Source: Holophaga sp. (GTDB taxonomy: Bacteria > Acidobacteriota > Holophagae > Holophagales > Holophagaceae). Taken from it: a stretch of 41,701 bases of DNA. The notes beneath the pieces were generated by a model. That model saw only the letters and a list, made by a program, of their open reading frames with translations, had not been told where the DNA came from and did no database searches. Each line of letters opens with the position of its first letter. The stretch's first letter is position 1. Shown here piece by piece: positions 22,115-31,098 of the stretch. The position numbers and the translations under genes were made by a program. The DNA lies in assembly GCA_031292735.1 (NCBI GenBank), contig JARLGP010000293.1:1-41701 (forward strand), given 5' to 3'.

Positions 22115-25100
22115 TTAGCTCTCCTCATCGATGATGCCCTGCTCGGGGCCGGCGTGGGCCTTGGCCTTGGATCCGGCGAAGCGCTCCACCACCACGAACA
22201 GCACCGGGATCAGGAACACCCCGATGAGGGTGGCGGCCAGCATGCCGACGATCACCACGGTGCCCAGGATCCGGCGGGCCACCGCGCCCGACCCGGAGGC
22301 GATCCACAGCGGAACGCAGCCCATGATGAAGGCGAACGAGGTCATCAGGATGGGGCGCAGCCTGAGCTTGGCCCCCTCCAGCGCCGCCTCCACCAGGGGC
22401 CGGCCCTTTTCGAGCTCGGCCTTGGCGAATTCCACGATCAGGATGGCGTTCTTGGCGGACAGGCCGATCAGCATGATCAGGCCGATCTGGGCGTATAGCC
22501 CGAAATCGAAGTGGCGCAGGTAGAGGCCGACGAAGGCCCCGAAGATGGCCACCGGCACCGAGAGCAGCACCGAGAAGGGCAGGGACCAGCTTTCGTAGAG
22601 GGCGGCGAGGATGAGGAACACGAACACCAGGGACAGGCTGAGCAGCAGGCCCGTGGTGCCCGCGGCCTTCTTTTCCTGGTAGGACAGGTCGCCCCAGTCG
22701 TAGCTCATGTCCGAGGGCAGCACCTGCCGGGCCACCTGTTCCAGGGCGGCCATGGCCTGGCCGGAACTGTAGCCGGGGGCGGCGGAGCCGATCACCTGGG
22801 CCGCGCGGAGCAGGTTGAACCGGGTGATGTACTCCGGGCCCTGGATCCGCCGGATGGTCACCAGGGAGGACAGCGGCACCATGGTCCCGTCCTTGGTGCG
22901 CACGTGGAACAGGGAGATGTTGTCGACTCCGGTGCGGTCCTCCCCCTCGGCCTGGAGGTAGACCCGCCATTGCCGGCCGAAGCGGTTGAACTGGTTCAGG
23001 TAGAGCCCGCCCAGGTAGGTCTGGAGGGTGAGGTACACGTCGCCCACCGGCACGCCCTGCTTGAGCGCCTTGTCCCGGTCCACGTCGGTGTAGATCTGCG
23101 GGGTGTTGGCCGAGAACAGGGAGGTGACGCCGGTGAGTTCCGGCCGTTTGCGGGCGGCGGCCAGGAAGGCCTGCAGGTTCTGGGCGAGGTAGGTGGGGTC
23201 GCCGCCGCTGCGGTCCTGGAGCCAGAGGGAGAAGCCGTTGGAGTTGCCCATGCCGGGAATGGCCGGGGGCAGGAAGCCGAACACCGAGGCGTCCGGGATC
23301 TCCCGGGCCAGGCGGGCGTTGAGCCGGGCCATGATCGCGCCCGCTTCCAGCTCCGGCTTCTTGCGCTCGTCCCACGGCTCCAGGGACACGAAGGCGAACC
23401 CGTTGTAGGAGGCGGATACCCGGGACAGCAGGCTGAACCCTTCGATGTTGCTGATGTAGCGGACGCCCGGGGTTTCGGCCACGATCTTCTCCAGCTTGCG
23501 GCCCACCGCGTCGGTGCGCTGCAGCGAGGCGGCCGGCGGAAGCAGGACGTTGAGGAAGAAGTAGCCCTGGTCCTCGGTGGGCACGAAACTGGTGGGCAGG
23601 CTCTTGCCCATGACCCCGTCCACCAGGAAGAAGGCCGCCAGCACCGTCAGGGCGATCGCGGCCCGGCGGATGAGCGTGTGCGACAGGTCCACGTAGCCGC
23701 GGGTGGCCCTGGCGAAGGTATGGTTGAAGCCCTTGAACAGGCGGCCGAGGTGGCCGGTCATCTGCTCCCTGGGCTTGAGGATCAAGGCCGACAGGGCGGG
23801 CGAGAGGGACAGGGCGTTGAAGGCGGAGATGAGCACCGAAACGGCGATGGTGACCGCGAACTGGCGGTTGAGCCGGCCCTGGATGCCGCCCATGAGGCCC
23901 ACCGGGATGAACACGGCGGACAGCACCAGGGCGATGCCCACCACGGGGCCGGCCACTTCCTTCATGGCCTGGAGGGTGGCTTCCCGCGGCAGCATGCCCT
24001 GCTCGATGTGATGTTCCACCGCCTCCACCACCACGATGGCGTCGTCCACCACCAGCCCGATGGCCAGCACCAGGCCGAACAGGGAAAGGGTGTTGATGGA
24101 GAAGCCCAGCATCGGGAACACGGCGAAGGTGCCGATCAGGGAGACCGGGACGGCGATCATGGGGATGAGGGTGGCCCGCCAGTTCTGCAGGAACACGAAC
24201 ACTACCAGGATCACCAGCACCATGGCCTCCAGGAGGGTCCATAGGATCTCGTTGATGCCGGCGGTGATGGGCAGGGTGGTGTCCACCGAGACGGTGCAGT
24301 CCAGGTCGCCCGGGAAGCGGGTCTTGAGGTTTTCCAGCTCCCGCTTCACCGCGTTGCCCACCGCCAGGGAGTTGGATCCCGGGGTCTGGAAGATGGCCAT
24401 GCCGCAGCTGGGCCGGCCGTTCAGCCGGGAGATCTGCTTGTAGGCCAGGGCGCCCAGTTCCACCCGGGCCACGTCGCCCAGGTGCACGAAGGAGCCGTCC
24501 GGATTGGCCCGCACCACGATCTTCTTGAAGTCGTCCGGGGTCAGCAGGCGGCCCTGGCTGCGCACCGTGTAGGTCATCTCCTGGCCCTTGGGGGTGGGCT
24601 CGGCGCCGATCTGCCCGGAGGGGTTGACCGTGTTCTGGGCCAGCACCGCCTGGTTGAGGTCGCCCACGGTGATGCCCAGCTTGGCCAGCAGGTCCGGTTT
24701 CACCCAGATCCGCATGGCGTAGTCGCCGGCCCCGAAGATGAGCACCTGGCCGACCCCGGGCACCCGGTAGATGGGGTCCACCAGGTTGATGGTGGAGTAG
24801 TTGGAGAGAAAGAGGGAATCGTAGCTGCCCTTGGGGGAGTACACCTGCACCAGCAGCAGCGGCATGCCGGTGGATTTGCGCAGGGTCATGCCGTTCTGGT
24901 TCACTTCCGGGGGCAGGAAGGGCTCGGCCTGGGCCAGGCGGTTCTCGGTGTTCACCTCGTCCATGTTGGGGTCGGTCTGCACGTCGAAGGTGACCGTCTC
25001 CGACATGGTCCCGTCATTGGCGTTGATGGACTGCATGTAGAGCATGTTGTCCACGCCGTTGAGCTGCTGCTCCAGCGGGGCGGCCACAGCCTGCTCGATG

Positions 25101-25267
25101 GTCACGGCGTCGGCGCCGGTGTAGGAGGTGGAGACCAGGATCTGGGGCGGGACGATCTCGGGGAACTGGGCGATGGGCAGGCCGAACATCGACACCAGCC
25201 CGGCGATCAGGGTGATGATGGCGATGACGATCGCGACGATGGGGCGGTTGATGAAAAATTTGGACAC
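22115..25267 (-). CDS. RND multidrug efflux pump, AcrB/HAE1 family
   Basis: This is the proton-driven inner-membrane pump, 1050 aa, the normal length. It starts [19 protein letters not shown] at a GTG with AAGG seven bases upstream. The periplasmic porter domains have [20 protein letters not shown] and [19 protein letters not shown]. The second membrane bundle has [19 protein letters not shown] and the proton relay helix [20 protein letters not shown], with the two adjacent aspartates of AcrB (407/408). The second half repeats the plan, with [20 protein letters not shown] and [13 protein letters not shown]. Drug range cannot be told from sequence. It lies 4 nt after the adaptor gene and abuts the outer-membrane channel gene. 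Confidence 0.97.
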   Translation of the reverse strand: MSKFFINRPIVAIVIAIITLIAGLVSMFGLPIAQFPEIVPPQILVSTSYTGADAVTIEQAVAAPLEQQLNGVDNMLYMQSINANDGTMSETVTFDVQTDPNMDEVNTENRLAQAEPFLPPEVNQNGMTLRKSTGMPLLLVQVYSPKGSYDSLFLSNYSTINLVDPIYRVPGVGQVLIFGAGDYAMRIWVKPDLLAKLGITVGDLNQAVLAQNTVNPSGQIGAEPTPKGQEMTYTVRSQGRLLTPDDFKKIVVRANPDGSFVHLGDVARVELGALAYKQISRLNGRPSCGMAIFQTPGSNSLAVGNAVKRELENLKTRFPGDLDCTVSVDTTLPITAGINEILWTLLEAMVLVILVVFVFLQNWRATLIPMIAVPVSLIGTFAVFPMLGFSINTLSLFGLVLAIGLVVDDAIVVVEAVEHHIEQGMLPREATLQAMKEVAGPVVGIALVLSAVFIPVGLMGGIQGRLNRQFAVTIAVSVLISAFNALSLSPALSALILKPREQMTGHLGRLFKGFNHTFARATRGYVDLSHTLIRRAAIALTVLAAFFLVDGVMGKSLPTSFVPTEDQGYFFLNVLLPPAASLQRTDAVGRKLEKIVAETPGVRYISNIEGFSLLSRVSASYNGFAFVSLEPWDERKKPELEAGAIMARLNARLAREIPDASVFGFLPPAIPGMGNSNGFSLWLQDRSGGDPTYLAQNLQAFLAAARKRPELTGVTSLFSANTPQIYTDVDRDKALKQGVPVGDVYLTLQTYLGGLYLNQFNRFGRQWRVYLQAEGEDRTGVDNISLFHVRTKDGTMVPLSSLVTIRRIQGPEYITRFNLLRAAQVIGSAAPGYSSGQAMAALEQVARQVLPSDMSYDWGDLSYQEKKAAGTTGLLLSLSLVFVFLILAALYESWSLPFSVLLSVPVAIFGAFVGLYLRHFDFGLYAQIGLIMLIGLSAKNAILIVEFAKAELEKGRPLVEAALEGAKLRLRPILMTSFAFIMGCVPLWIASGSGAVARRILGTVVIVGMLAATLIGVFLIPVLFVVVERFAGSKAKAHAGPEQGIIDEES

Positions 25268-25271
25268 GGCG

Positions 25272-26399
25272 CTACCTTGTGGCTGAAACCGGTTTCACCA
25301 GGAGGCCGGGGGTGACTTTTTGAACGCCTTCCACCACCACGCGGTCGGCGGCCTGGAGTCCCTGTTGGATGGCCACCAGCGGGCCGACGATGGGCCCGGT
25401 GGTCACCGGGCGGATGTCCACCCGGTTGTCCGGGCCCACCACCGCCACCTGGGGCCGGCCCTGGACTTCCCACACCGAGCGCAGGGGCACCATGATGGCG
25501 TTCTTCTGCACCCCCAGCACCGCCCGGACCTTGGCGAACTGGCCGGGGCGGAGCAGGTGGTCCGGGTTGGGGAACACGCCGGCCAGCATGATGGTGCCGG
25601 TCTTGAGGTCGACGTTGCGGTCGGTCATGAAGGGATCACCCTTGTGCGGGTAGAGGCTCTTGTCGGACAGGAGCAGCTGCAGGGAGCCTTTGCCCCCCCC
25701 TTTGGCGCTCCAGGACTGGGCCCAGGACATGTATTCCGCTTCGCTGGCGCTGAAGAAGACCTTCACCGGATCCACCGTGGAGACCGTGGTCATGATGGTC
25801 TGGCCGGTGACCAGGTCGCCCACCTGGGCCTTGGCCATGCCGGCGATGCCGTCGATGGGGGAAACGATCCGGGTCCAATCCAGGTTGAGCTTCACCTTGT
25901 CGTAGGTGGCCCGGGTGGCGTCCAGGGTGGCCTTGGCCTGGCTGCGGGCGGCCAGGGCGTTGTCCAGCTCCTGCTGGGAGATGGCCTTCTGGGCCGCCAG
26001 CGGCGCGTAGCGGTCCACGTCCAGCTTGGCCTTGTCCAGGAACGCCTGGTCCCTCGCCATGGCCGCCTTGGCTTCGTTGGCGGCCGCCTGGAACTGCCGG
26101 GAGTCGATCTGGAACAGCAGCTGCCCGCGTTTCACCGGGAAGCCCTCGCGGTAGGTCTGCTTGACCACGTAGCCTTCCACCTGAGGGCGGATCTCCGCGT
26201 TGACGAAGCCGTCCACGGTGCCGATCCATTCGTGCACCAGGGGCACGTCCTGCTGGATGGCGCCGGTCACTTCCACTTGCAGGGGCGGGGCCGCGGCCGG
26301 CTTGGCGTGGTGGCAGGAGACGCCCAGGACCAGGGCGGCGCCCAGGCAGGCCAGGGCCGGCCAGGGACGCTGGATCAGTGAAGGGAACATCCTTGGCAT
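25272..26399 (-). CDS. RND efflux periplasmic adaptor (membrane fusion protein, AcrA family)
   Basis: The adaptor links the RND pump to the outer-membrane channel. From the ATG at 26399 the protein has 375 aa; GGAGG lies ten bases upstream. The open frame begins at 26417, but that ATG overlaps the ribosome site and has none of its own. The N-terminus ends LVLGVSC, a slightly atypical lipobox. Domains in order are a lipoyl/barrel-sandwich part ([18 protein letters not shown], then [13 protein letters not shown]), an alpha-hairpin (about 95-150, Ala/Lys/Asp-rich), lipoyl return ([16 protein letters not shown]), a beta-barrel ([31 protein letters not shown]) and the membrane-proximal domain. It leads the three pump genes. 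Confidence 0.95.
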   Translation of the reverse strand: MPRMFPSLIQRPWPALACLGAALVLGVSCHHAKPAAAPPLQVEVTGAIQQDVPLVHEWIGTVDGFVNAEIRPQVEGYVVKQTYREGFPVKRGQLLFQIDSRQFQAAANEAKAAMARDQAFLDKAKLDVDRYAPLAAQKAISQQELDNALAARSQAKATLDATRATYDKVKLNLDWTRIVSPIDGIAGMAKAQVGDLVTGQTIMTTVSTVDPVKVFFSASEAEYMSWAQSWSAKGGGKGSLQLLLSDKSLYPHKGDPFMTDRNVDLKTGTIMLAGVFPNPDHLLRPGQFAKVRAVLGVQKNAIMVPLRSVWEVQGRPQVAVVGPDNRVDIRPVTTGPIVGPLVAIQQGLQAADRVVVEGVQKVTPGLLVKPVSATR

Positions 26400-26433
26400 A
26401 GCCGCGGCAACCTCCATGCTTTGTAAAAATCAA

Positions 26434-26439
26434 ATTATA
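26434..26439 (-). promoter_or_regulatory. Probable -10 element of the efflux operon
   Basis: The minus strand reads TATAAT, an exact -10 consensus, in an AT-rich patch unusual for this window. Transcription would begin near 26427, about 28 nt before the chosen adaptor start. No convincing -35 lies 16-18 bp upstream, so an activator or another sigma factor may be involved. Confidence 0.55.
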
Positions 26440-26615
26440 ATTCTACCAATGGCCTGATTCGTGGTGAAAACAGAAGCCTGATCCCCCACCGCGCTCTGGA
26501 GCAAGCTCCGCATTGCGAGCGGATGTGAGGAGTAGATCGATCGTCCGTTCCTATCCTAAAGCAATCGTTGTTTCAATCAAGGCAATTCCTTGCAACGGCA
26601 ACCGCGGGGTATGGT

Positions 26616-27281
26616 TCAGTGCCGTTCCGCCACCGGTCCGGCCAGCAGCCCGTTCAAACAGAGGTCCACCAGGCATTCGGACGCCTGGAGCTGGTTTTCA
26701 GCCAGCTCGACCTTGCCCCAAACCACCTGGTTCAGGCCCCGCATCAGGCTGTGTCCAGCCACCTGGCCGAAGATGGAGATGCCCAGGAAGATCACCTGGT
26801 CTTCGCTCAGCTCGGGACGCAGCACCTTGATACAGTTCTTGATGGTTTCCGCCGTAGGCTTGATATAGGAAATCATTATCGGGAATAATTCGGGACGTGG
26901 CGAGCGAGCCTCCTGGGGAAGCAGTCTGATGCCGCATTCGAAGATCGGATCGGATGGACTGGCGCACTGGACCACCCGACGGAAAAGGCTGTGGATCTGT
27001 TCCCGCAGGATGCGTTCTGCATCCTTCTTGTCGACCGGATGGTAGCCGCCTTCCGGGATCGGATTGTCCTTGAGCTCGACGTACAACCGGTCAAAAATAA
27101 GATTAAAAACGGCGAGATAGAGCCCCTCTTTGTTGCCGAAGTAGTGGGCCAGGAGCGAGAGCGGGCGCTGGGCCCGGTCGGCAATCACACGCATGCTGGT
27201 GCCGTCAAACCCATGCTCGGAAAAGCAGACCATGGCAGCGTGCAGCAGAGCGGTTCGGGTATCAGAGCAAGAGGATTCCAT
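26616..27281 (-). CDS. TetR-family regulator, probable controller of the adjacent RND efflux operon
   Basis: The 221-aa protein has the TetR DNA-binding domain at about residues 8-55 (TRTALLHAAMVCFSEHGF, then MRVIADRAQRPLSLLAHYFG, then NKEGLYLAVF). The C-terminal ligand domain has SLFRRVVQCASPSDPIFECG, ISYIKPTAETIKNC and IFLGISIFGQVAGHSLM, resembling the CecR/YbiH-type TetR C-terminal domain. It lies upstream of and on the same strand as the efflux genes, with 216 nt between; this gap contains the TATAAT at 26434-26439. The ATG at 27281 has no strong Shine-Dalgarno. Its codon composition is less GC-rich than the pump genes. Repression of the pump and relief by pump substrates is the usual arrangement, here inferred. 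Confidence 0.88.
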   Translation of the reverse strand: MESSCSDTRTALLHAAMVCFSEHGFDGTSMRVIADRAQRPLSLLAHYFGNKEGLYLAVFNLIFDRLYVELKDNPIPEGGYHPVDKKDAERILREQIHSLFRRVVQCASPSDPIFECGIRLLPQEARSPRPELFPIMISYIKPTAETIKNCIKVLRPELSEDQVIFLGISIFGQVAGHSLMRGLNQVVWGKVELAENQLQASECLVDLCLNGLLAGPVAERH

Positions 27282-27363
27282 TCAAACCAGGGTAGCAGTC
27301 CAGGGCAGCCATGGCCAAGGTGTGCTCGCCTCGGCTAAACCATAGAATATTTCATTACCAGGG

Positions 27364-27392
27364 TTGACTTGATCAGGCGATCAATTTATAGT
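27364..27392 (+). promoter_or_regulatory. Sigma-70-type promoter of the envelope protein pair
   Basis: TTGACT (27364-27369) and TATAGT (27387-27392) are separated by exactly 17 bp. The predicted transcription start is near 27399, about 50 nt before the ATG at 27448. Confidence 0.78.
27369..27384. promoter_or_regulatory. Inverted repeat in the promoter spacer, probable operator
   Basis: TTGATC-AGGC-GATCAA is a perfect 6-4-6 inverted repeat lying between the -35 and -10 elements, where a bound repressor would exclude RNA polymerase. A further GATCGATCAA lies just downstream, around 27410. The divergent TetR gene at 26616-27281 is one possible binder. Confidence 0.6.
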
Positions 27393-27447
27393 TGAACCGT
27401 TCGGACGATCGATCAAGGCCTCCTTCCCGGTTTCCCTGGCTATCTAA

Positions 27448-28035
27448 ATGCGAGCAAAGAAGATGGAATTCAGTCAGATCACCGGTGCGCTCGCGGGAGT
27501 CCTCTTCATCCTGGTCGGAGCCCCCGCCTTGAAGGGCCAATCGGTGAGTTGCGGCGGGCAGGTTACCCTGGCGTCCCCGCTGGGCGATCTGGGCGCCGGG
27601 GATCACCTGGACCACCGCCTGGGCGGCGGCGGGGGCCTCCATCTGGCCATCGCCCTGCCCGGTGGCCACATCATCTTGCCCCGGGTCGACTACACCGCCT
27701 TCCAGGATTCCGGCCACGGCGACGCGCGGGTGCGGATGTTCCAGGCGGGCGCCGACTACGACTTCTTCCTCGGCCGGAAGGCCAACGAGGGCGTCTATGT
27801 GGGGGTGGGCCTGGGCTACGGCTCCTGCCGGTTCCAGCTGAACACTCCGGCGGGCCGGCTGGACGACACGCCAAACAATGTCTACTGTGCCGCCCAGGTG
27901 GGCTGCATGTTCACCCGCCACCTGGGCGTCGAGCTGCGCTATCTCCAAGCCGAATACAAACCTGGATCCGATGGTGGTGGCTGGGCCACCATCGATTCCC
28001 CCACCCTGAACGCAAGTCTCATTGTCCGCTATTGA
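27448..28035 (+). CDS. Predicted outer-membrane beta-barrel protein
   Basis: The 195-aa protein has a signal peptide (MRAKKMEFSQITGALAGVLFILVG, cleavage probably near PALKGQS). It then shows alternating amphipathic strands with turns rich in Gly, Asp and Asn: GGGGLHLAIALPGGHIILPR, FQAGADYDFFLGRKA, VYVGVGLGYGSCRFQLN and MFTRHLGVELRYLQAEYKP. It ends in LNASLIVRY, with the C-terminal aromatic residue that marks barrels for outer-membrane assembly. The size fits an 8-strand OmpA/OmpX-like barrel. The start could instead be the ATG five codons later. It is followed after 32 nt by the DUF3187-like gene and is probably cotranscribed from the promoter at 27364-27392. Confidence 0.8.
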   Translation: MRAKKMEFSQITGALAGVLFILVGAPALKGQSVSCGGQVTLASPLGDLGAGDHLDHRLGGGGGLHLAIALPGGHIILPRVDYTAFQDSGHGDARVRMFQAGADYDFFLGRKANEGVYVGVGLGYGSCRFQLNTPAGRLDDTPNNVYCAAQVGCMFTRHLGVELRYLQAEYKPGSDGGGWATIDSPTLNASLIVRY

Positions 28036-28067
28036 TGGCGCCAGGGTCGAGGGCGCGGAGGTTATTC

Positions 28068-29147
28068 ATGAAAATCGCGGTGGCCTTGCTCCTGGCGCTG
28101 TCCCTGCCCGCCTGGAGCCAGGATTCCGGGCATCTGGGGCCGGCGCCCACCCGGGATCAGTTCCCCATCAACCTGGAGACGCTCACCTACATTCCCGCCG
28201 CGCCGGACGTCCTCGCCGCCGGCGCCTATGAAGCCGATCTGCAGTGGGTCGAAGCCAACACCTTCGAGTTCTCCGACGTGATCAAACACGACCTGAAGGT
28301 GAACCCGCCCAAGGGCATCAGCCTGGCCCAGGCCCAGCAGTTCGCCGCCCAGAACCCCCAGCTCCCGCTGATCTTCTTCTTCCAGATGGAAACCAGCCTG
28401 ACCACCCTGCGCCTGCGCGCGGGCCTGGGCGGCGGTTGGGAGGGCTGGATGATGCTGCCCGTGCTCAGCTACTCCAGCGGCTTCGAGGACGGCCTGATCG
28501 ACTGGACCCACCGCACCTTCGGCTTCAACCAGGAAGGGCGCAGCGATTTCCCGGCGGACCAGGTGCGGGTGGTGGTGGTGCAGAACGGGGCGGTCACCGT
28601 CTATTCCGACCACGGCACCGGCCCCAGGGTGCAGGATCCGGTGGCGGGCCTCACCCGGAATATGTACCAGACCGACGCCCTGTCCCTGGCCGTCAATGTC
28701 CAGGTGAAGCCACCGCTGACCCGCAGCCTCGACCGTGCCAGGGCGGGGTGGGACTCGGCGCTCCAGTTCACCGGCCGCTGGACCCCCAACGGGTCGCTGG
28801 ACACCTACTTCGGAGCCGGCGTGGTGCACCGGCAATCGGGCAACCTCATCTTCAACCAGTATGGCTTCCGGGACCAGCTGGGGCTCCACGCCATGGTGGA
28901 AGGCTGGCGCGACCGCGCCTGGCGGCCCTTCCTCCAGCTGGTCTACCTGACCGGATCCACCTACGCCACGCCGGGCGACCACCTGGACAAGCCATCCCTC
29001 CAGCACGATCTGGGCGTCCACTGGCTGGCCACCCCCAACCTGGTGCTCACCCTGCGCTACATGAACAACATCACCAACAACGAGAACACCGCGGACATGG
29101 CCCTGATCCTGGAGGGGACCTGGCGGTTCGGCAAGGGCCTGGGCTAG
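28068..29147 (+). CDS. DUF3187-family predicted outer-membrane protein
   Basis: The 359-aa protein has a clear signal peptide (MKIAVALLLALSLPAWS, cleavage before QDSG). It shows the DUF3187 opening pattern, PTRDQFPINLETLTYIPAAP followed by AYEADLQWVEANTFEF. The rest is beta-barrel-like, with aromatic-girdle strands (LRLRAGLGGGWEGWMMLPVL, SALQFTGRWTPNG, PNLVLTLRYMNN). The end, ALILEGTWRFGKGLG, lacks a terminal aromatic residue but has one five from the end. The family is of unknown function. GGAG lies seven bases before the ATG. Its stop codon overlaps the stop of the convergent LysR gene (CTAG). Confidence 0.78.
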   Translation: MKIAVALLLALSLPAWSQDSGHLGPAPTRDQFPINLETLTYIPAAPDVLAAGAYEADLQWVEANTFEFSDVIKHDLKVNPPKGISLAQAQQFAAQNPQLPLIFFFQMETSLTTLRLRAGLGGGWEGWMMLPVLSYSSGFEDGLIDWTHRTFGFNQEGRSDFPADQVRVVVVQNGAVTVYSDHGTGPRVQDPVAGLTRNMYQTDALSLAVNVQVKPPLTRSLDRARAGWDSALQFTGRWTPNGSLDTYFGAGVVHRQSGNLIFNQYGFRDQLGLHAMVEGWRDRAWRPFLQLVYLTGSTYATPGDHLDKPSLQHDLGVHWLATPNLVLTLRYMNNITNNENTADMALILEGTWRFGKGLG

Positions 29148-30067
29148 GCCGGTTGGAGATGTCCCTCCGGCGCCATCTGGGCGTCGGTCTTCATGGTCCC
29201 TGAACAGAAGTCCAGGAACGCCCGGAGCGATGGGCTCACCTGGTGCTGGGGATTCCACACCAGGTGGTTGGCCACCTCCAGGGGCGGCTCGGCCCAGGCC
29301 AGCCGCACCAGCCGGCCGCTGCGCCGTTCCTCGGCCACCGCGATGTCCGGCAGCGGGGCGATGCCCATGCCCAGCTCCACGCAGCGCTTGATCGCCTCGA
29401 TGCTCTGGAATTCCAGCCGGGTGGCCGGGTGGGCCCCGGCGGCGATCAGCGCCCGCTCGAACTGGTTGCGGTAGCTGCATCCGGAATCCGTCATCAGGTA
29501 CTGCTCGCGCAGCAGATCCAGGGCGGTCACCCGCGGGGCGCCGGCCAGCCGGTGGCTGGGCGGCGCATAGATGCCCACCGGCTCGCTGTGCAGCCACTCC
29601 ACCGCCAATCCGGTGTGGCTGAACGGCGCTTCAAGCACGAAGGCGGCCGCCAGGGCCCCCTCCAGCAGCTGGCGCTTGAAATCGCGCACCGGCATGGGCA
29701 CGAACTGCAGGCGCACCCCGGGGTGCTCCCGGGAAAAGGCGTTGAGCACCGCGGGCAGCCGGTAGCTGCAGACCGTTTCGGCCGCCGTGAAGCGCACCAG
29801 GCCCTGGCTGGCGCCGCCCTTGACCGCGCCTTTGGCCTCGTCCATCAGGGCGAGCAGCCGCTCGGCGTAATCCAGGAACGTGCGCCCGGGCTCGGTGAGC
29901 TCGATTCGGTTGCCCGCCCGGTGGAACAGGGTCACGTCCAGATCCTGCTCCAGGCTCTTCATCTGGGCGGTGATGCTGGACTGGGCATAATTCAGCAGCT
30001 CCGCGGTGCGCGTGAAGCTCAGGGTGCGGGCGGCGGTTCGGAAGGTGGCCAGGGTGCGGGGGTCCAT
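29144..30067 (-). CDS. LysR-family transcriptional regulator, divergent from an EamA exporter
   Basis: The 307-aa protein has the N-terminal LysR winged helix (MDPRTLATFRTAARTLSFTR, then TAELLNYAQSSITAQMKSLE, then QDLDVTLFHRAGNRIELTEPG). The effector domain covers about 90-295, with VRFTAAETVCSYRLP, FVPMPVRDFKRQL, LMTDSGCSYRNQFE and ELGMGIAPLPDIAV. The frame is open much further upstream but the family N-terminus starts at this ATG. LysR regulators usually control the divergent neighbour, here an EamA transporter beginning 82 nt away. A possible LysR box, ATCG-N7-CGAT, lies in the gap. The co-inducer is unknown. Confidence 0.93.
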   Translation of the reverse strand: MDPRTLATFRTAARTLSFTRTAELLNYAQSSITAQMKSLEQDLDVTLFHRAGNRIELTEPGRTFLDYAERLLALMDEAKGAVKGGASQGLVRFTAAETVCSYRLPAVLNAFSREHPGVRLQFVPMPVRDFKRQLLEGALAAAFVLEAPFSHTGLAVEWLHSEPVGIYAPPSHRLAGAPRVTALDLLREQYLMTDSGCSYRNQFERALIAAGAHPATRLEFQSIEAIKRCVELGMGIAPLPDIAVAEERRSGRLVRLAWAEPPLEVANHLVWNPQHQVSPSLRAFLDFCSGTMKTDAQMAPEGHLQPA

Positions 30068-30076
30068 GCCTTCATC

Positions 30077-30091
30077 ATCGTATTTTCCGAT
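30077..30091. promoter_or_regulatory. Possible LysR-type binding box
   Basis: ATCGTATTTTCCGAT has interrupted dyad symmetry with a T-N11-A core, the general pattern of LysR sites. It lies 10 nt upstream of the lysR start in the 82-nt divergent gap. The match is short and could be chance. Confidence 0.4.
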
Positions 30092-30149
30092 GGGATCCAG
30101 CAATAGAATTCGTTTGCTTCGATGGAATCGGCCGGGGTATACCCATGGA

Positions 30150-31055
30150 ATGGAACCTGAAGTCCTTTCCCTCCCCCATCCCGCCGCCCGCGCGGCGGTT
30201 CCGGTCCATGGCCTGGCCATGGCCGCCCTGACCGTGGTGTGCTGGGCCTCGGCCTTTCCGGCCATCCGCATCGCCATCCGCGGCTTCGGTCCGCTGGAAG
30301 TGGCCTTCCTGCGCGCGGTGGCCGCGTCGGTGGTGCTGGGCGGAATCGCCGTGGCCCGGCGCACCGCATGGCCGGCCTGGCGCGACCTGCCCTTCATCGC
30401 CCTGCTGGGGCTGCTGGGCCATTCGCTCTACACCGCCACCCTGAGCCTGGGCCAGACCCACATCCCGGCCGCGGCCGCCAGTTTCCTGATCGCCTCGGCG
30501 CCCATCTGGATGGTGCTGATCGGCCGGGTGTCCGGGGCCGAGAAGATCACCCGCTGGGGGCTGGCCGGCCTGCTGGTGAGCCTGCTGGGCGTGTTCATCA
30601 TCAGCCTGGGCCGGGGCGGGGCGCTGAAGGTCAACGGCTACGCCCTCATCGTGCTGGCGGCGGCGGTGCTCCAAGCGGTCTACTCCATGGGCCAGCGGCC
30701 CCTGCTGGCGCGCTACTCGGGGCTCCAGGTGGTCACCTTCTGCGCGGTGTTCAGCGCGCTGGCCTTCCTGCCCTGGAGCGGCCGGGCCCTGGCCCAGTTC
30801 GCCCAGGCCGGCACGGCTCCGCGCTTCTGCGTGATCTTCCTGGGGGTGGTGCCCACCGGCGTGGGCTACTGGACCTGGGCCGACGCCAACCGGCACCTGC
30901 CGGTGAGCGTGGCCGGATCGTTCCTCTACCTGATCCCGCCGGTGGCCCTGTTCATCGGCTGGGCGGTGCTGGGCGAGGCCCCTTCGGTGCTGTCCCTGTG
31001 CGGCGGTGCGCTGGTGGTGGGCGGGGTGGCCATGGTGCAGAAGCTGGGACGGTAG
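30150..31055 (+). CDS. EamA/DMT-superfamily permease
   Basis: The 301-aa inner-membrane protein has two EamA repeats, about ten hydrophobic helices in all. The first repeat includes VCWASAFPAIRIAIRGFGPL, EVAFLRAVAASVVLGGIAVA and SFLIASAPIWMVLIGRVSGA. The second includes LIVLAAAVLQAVYSMGQRPL, VGYWTWADANRHLPVSVAGS and LIPPVALFIGWAVLGEAPS. These motifs fit drug/metabolite exporters such as RhaT/YdcZ-like or amino-acid exporters. The ATG at 30150 was chosen because the longer open frame overlaps lysR and adds Arg-rich non-family sequence. The direction and substrate are unknown; regulation by the divergent LysR protein is likely. It converges on the second ATPase gene, 43 nt away. Confidence 0.9.
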   Translation: MEPEVLSLPHPAARAAVPVHGLAMAALTVVCWASAFPAIRIAIRGFGPLEVAFLRAVAASVVLGGIAVARRTAWPAWRDLPFIALLGLLGHSLYTATLSLGQTHIPAAAASFLIASAPIWMVLIGRVSGAEKITRWGLAGLLVSLLGVFIISLGRGGALKVNGYALIVLAAAVLQAVYSMGQRPLLARYSGLQVVTFCAVFSALAFLPWSGRALAQFAQAGTAPRFCVIFLGVVPTGVGYWTWADANRHLPVSVAGSFLYLIPPVALFIGWAVLGEAPSVLSLCGGALVVGGVAMVQKLGR

Positions 31056-31098
31056 CTGTGCGGCCCGGTCCAGACGACGATGGAATTCAGGGACGGCC

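Noticed and set aside
22511..24244. A 577-codon plus-strand frame inside the RND gene
   Set aside because: It is a shadow of the pump gene, with low-complexity His/Gly/Glu composition and no start signals.
27369..27384. FNR/CRP-type site
   Set aside because: TTGAT and ATCAA are present but six bases apart, not the four of FNR sites, and no FNR-like regulator is in the window.
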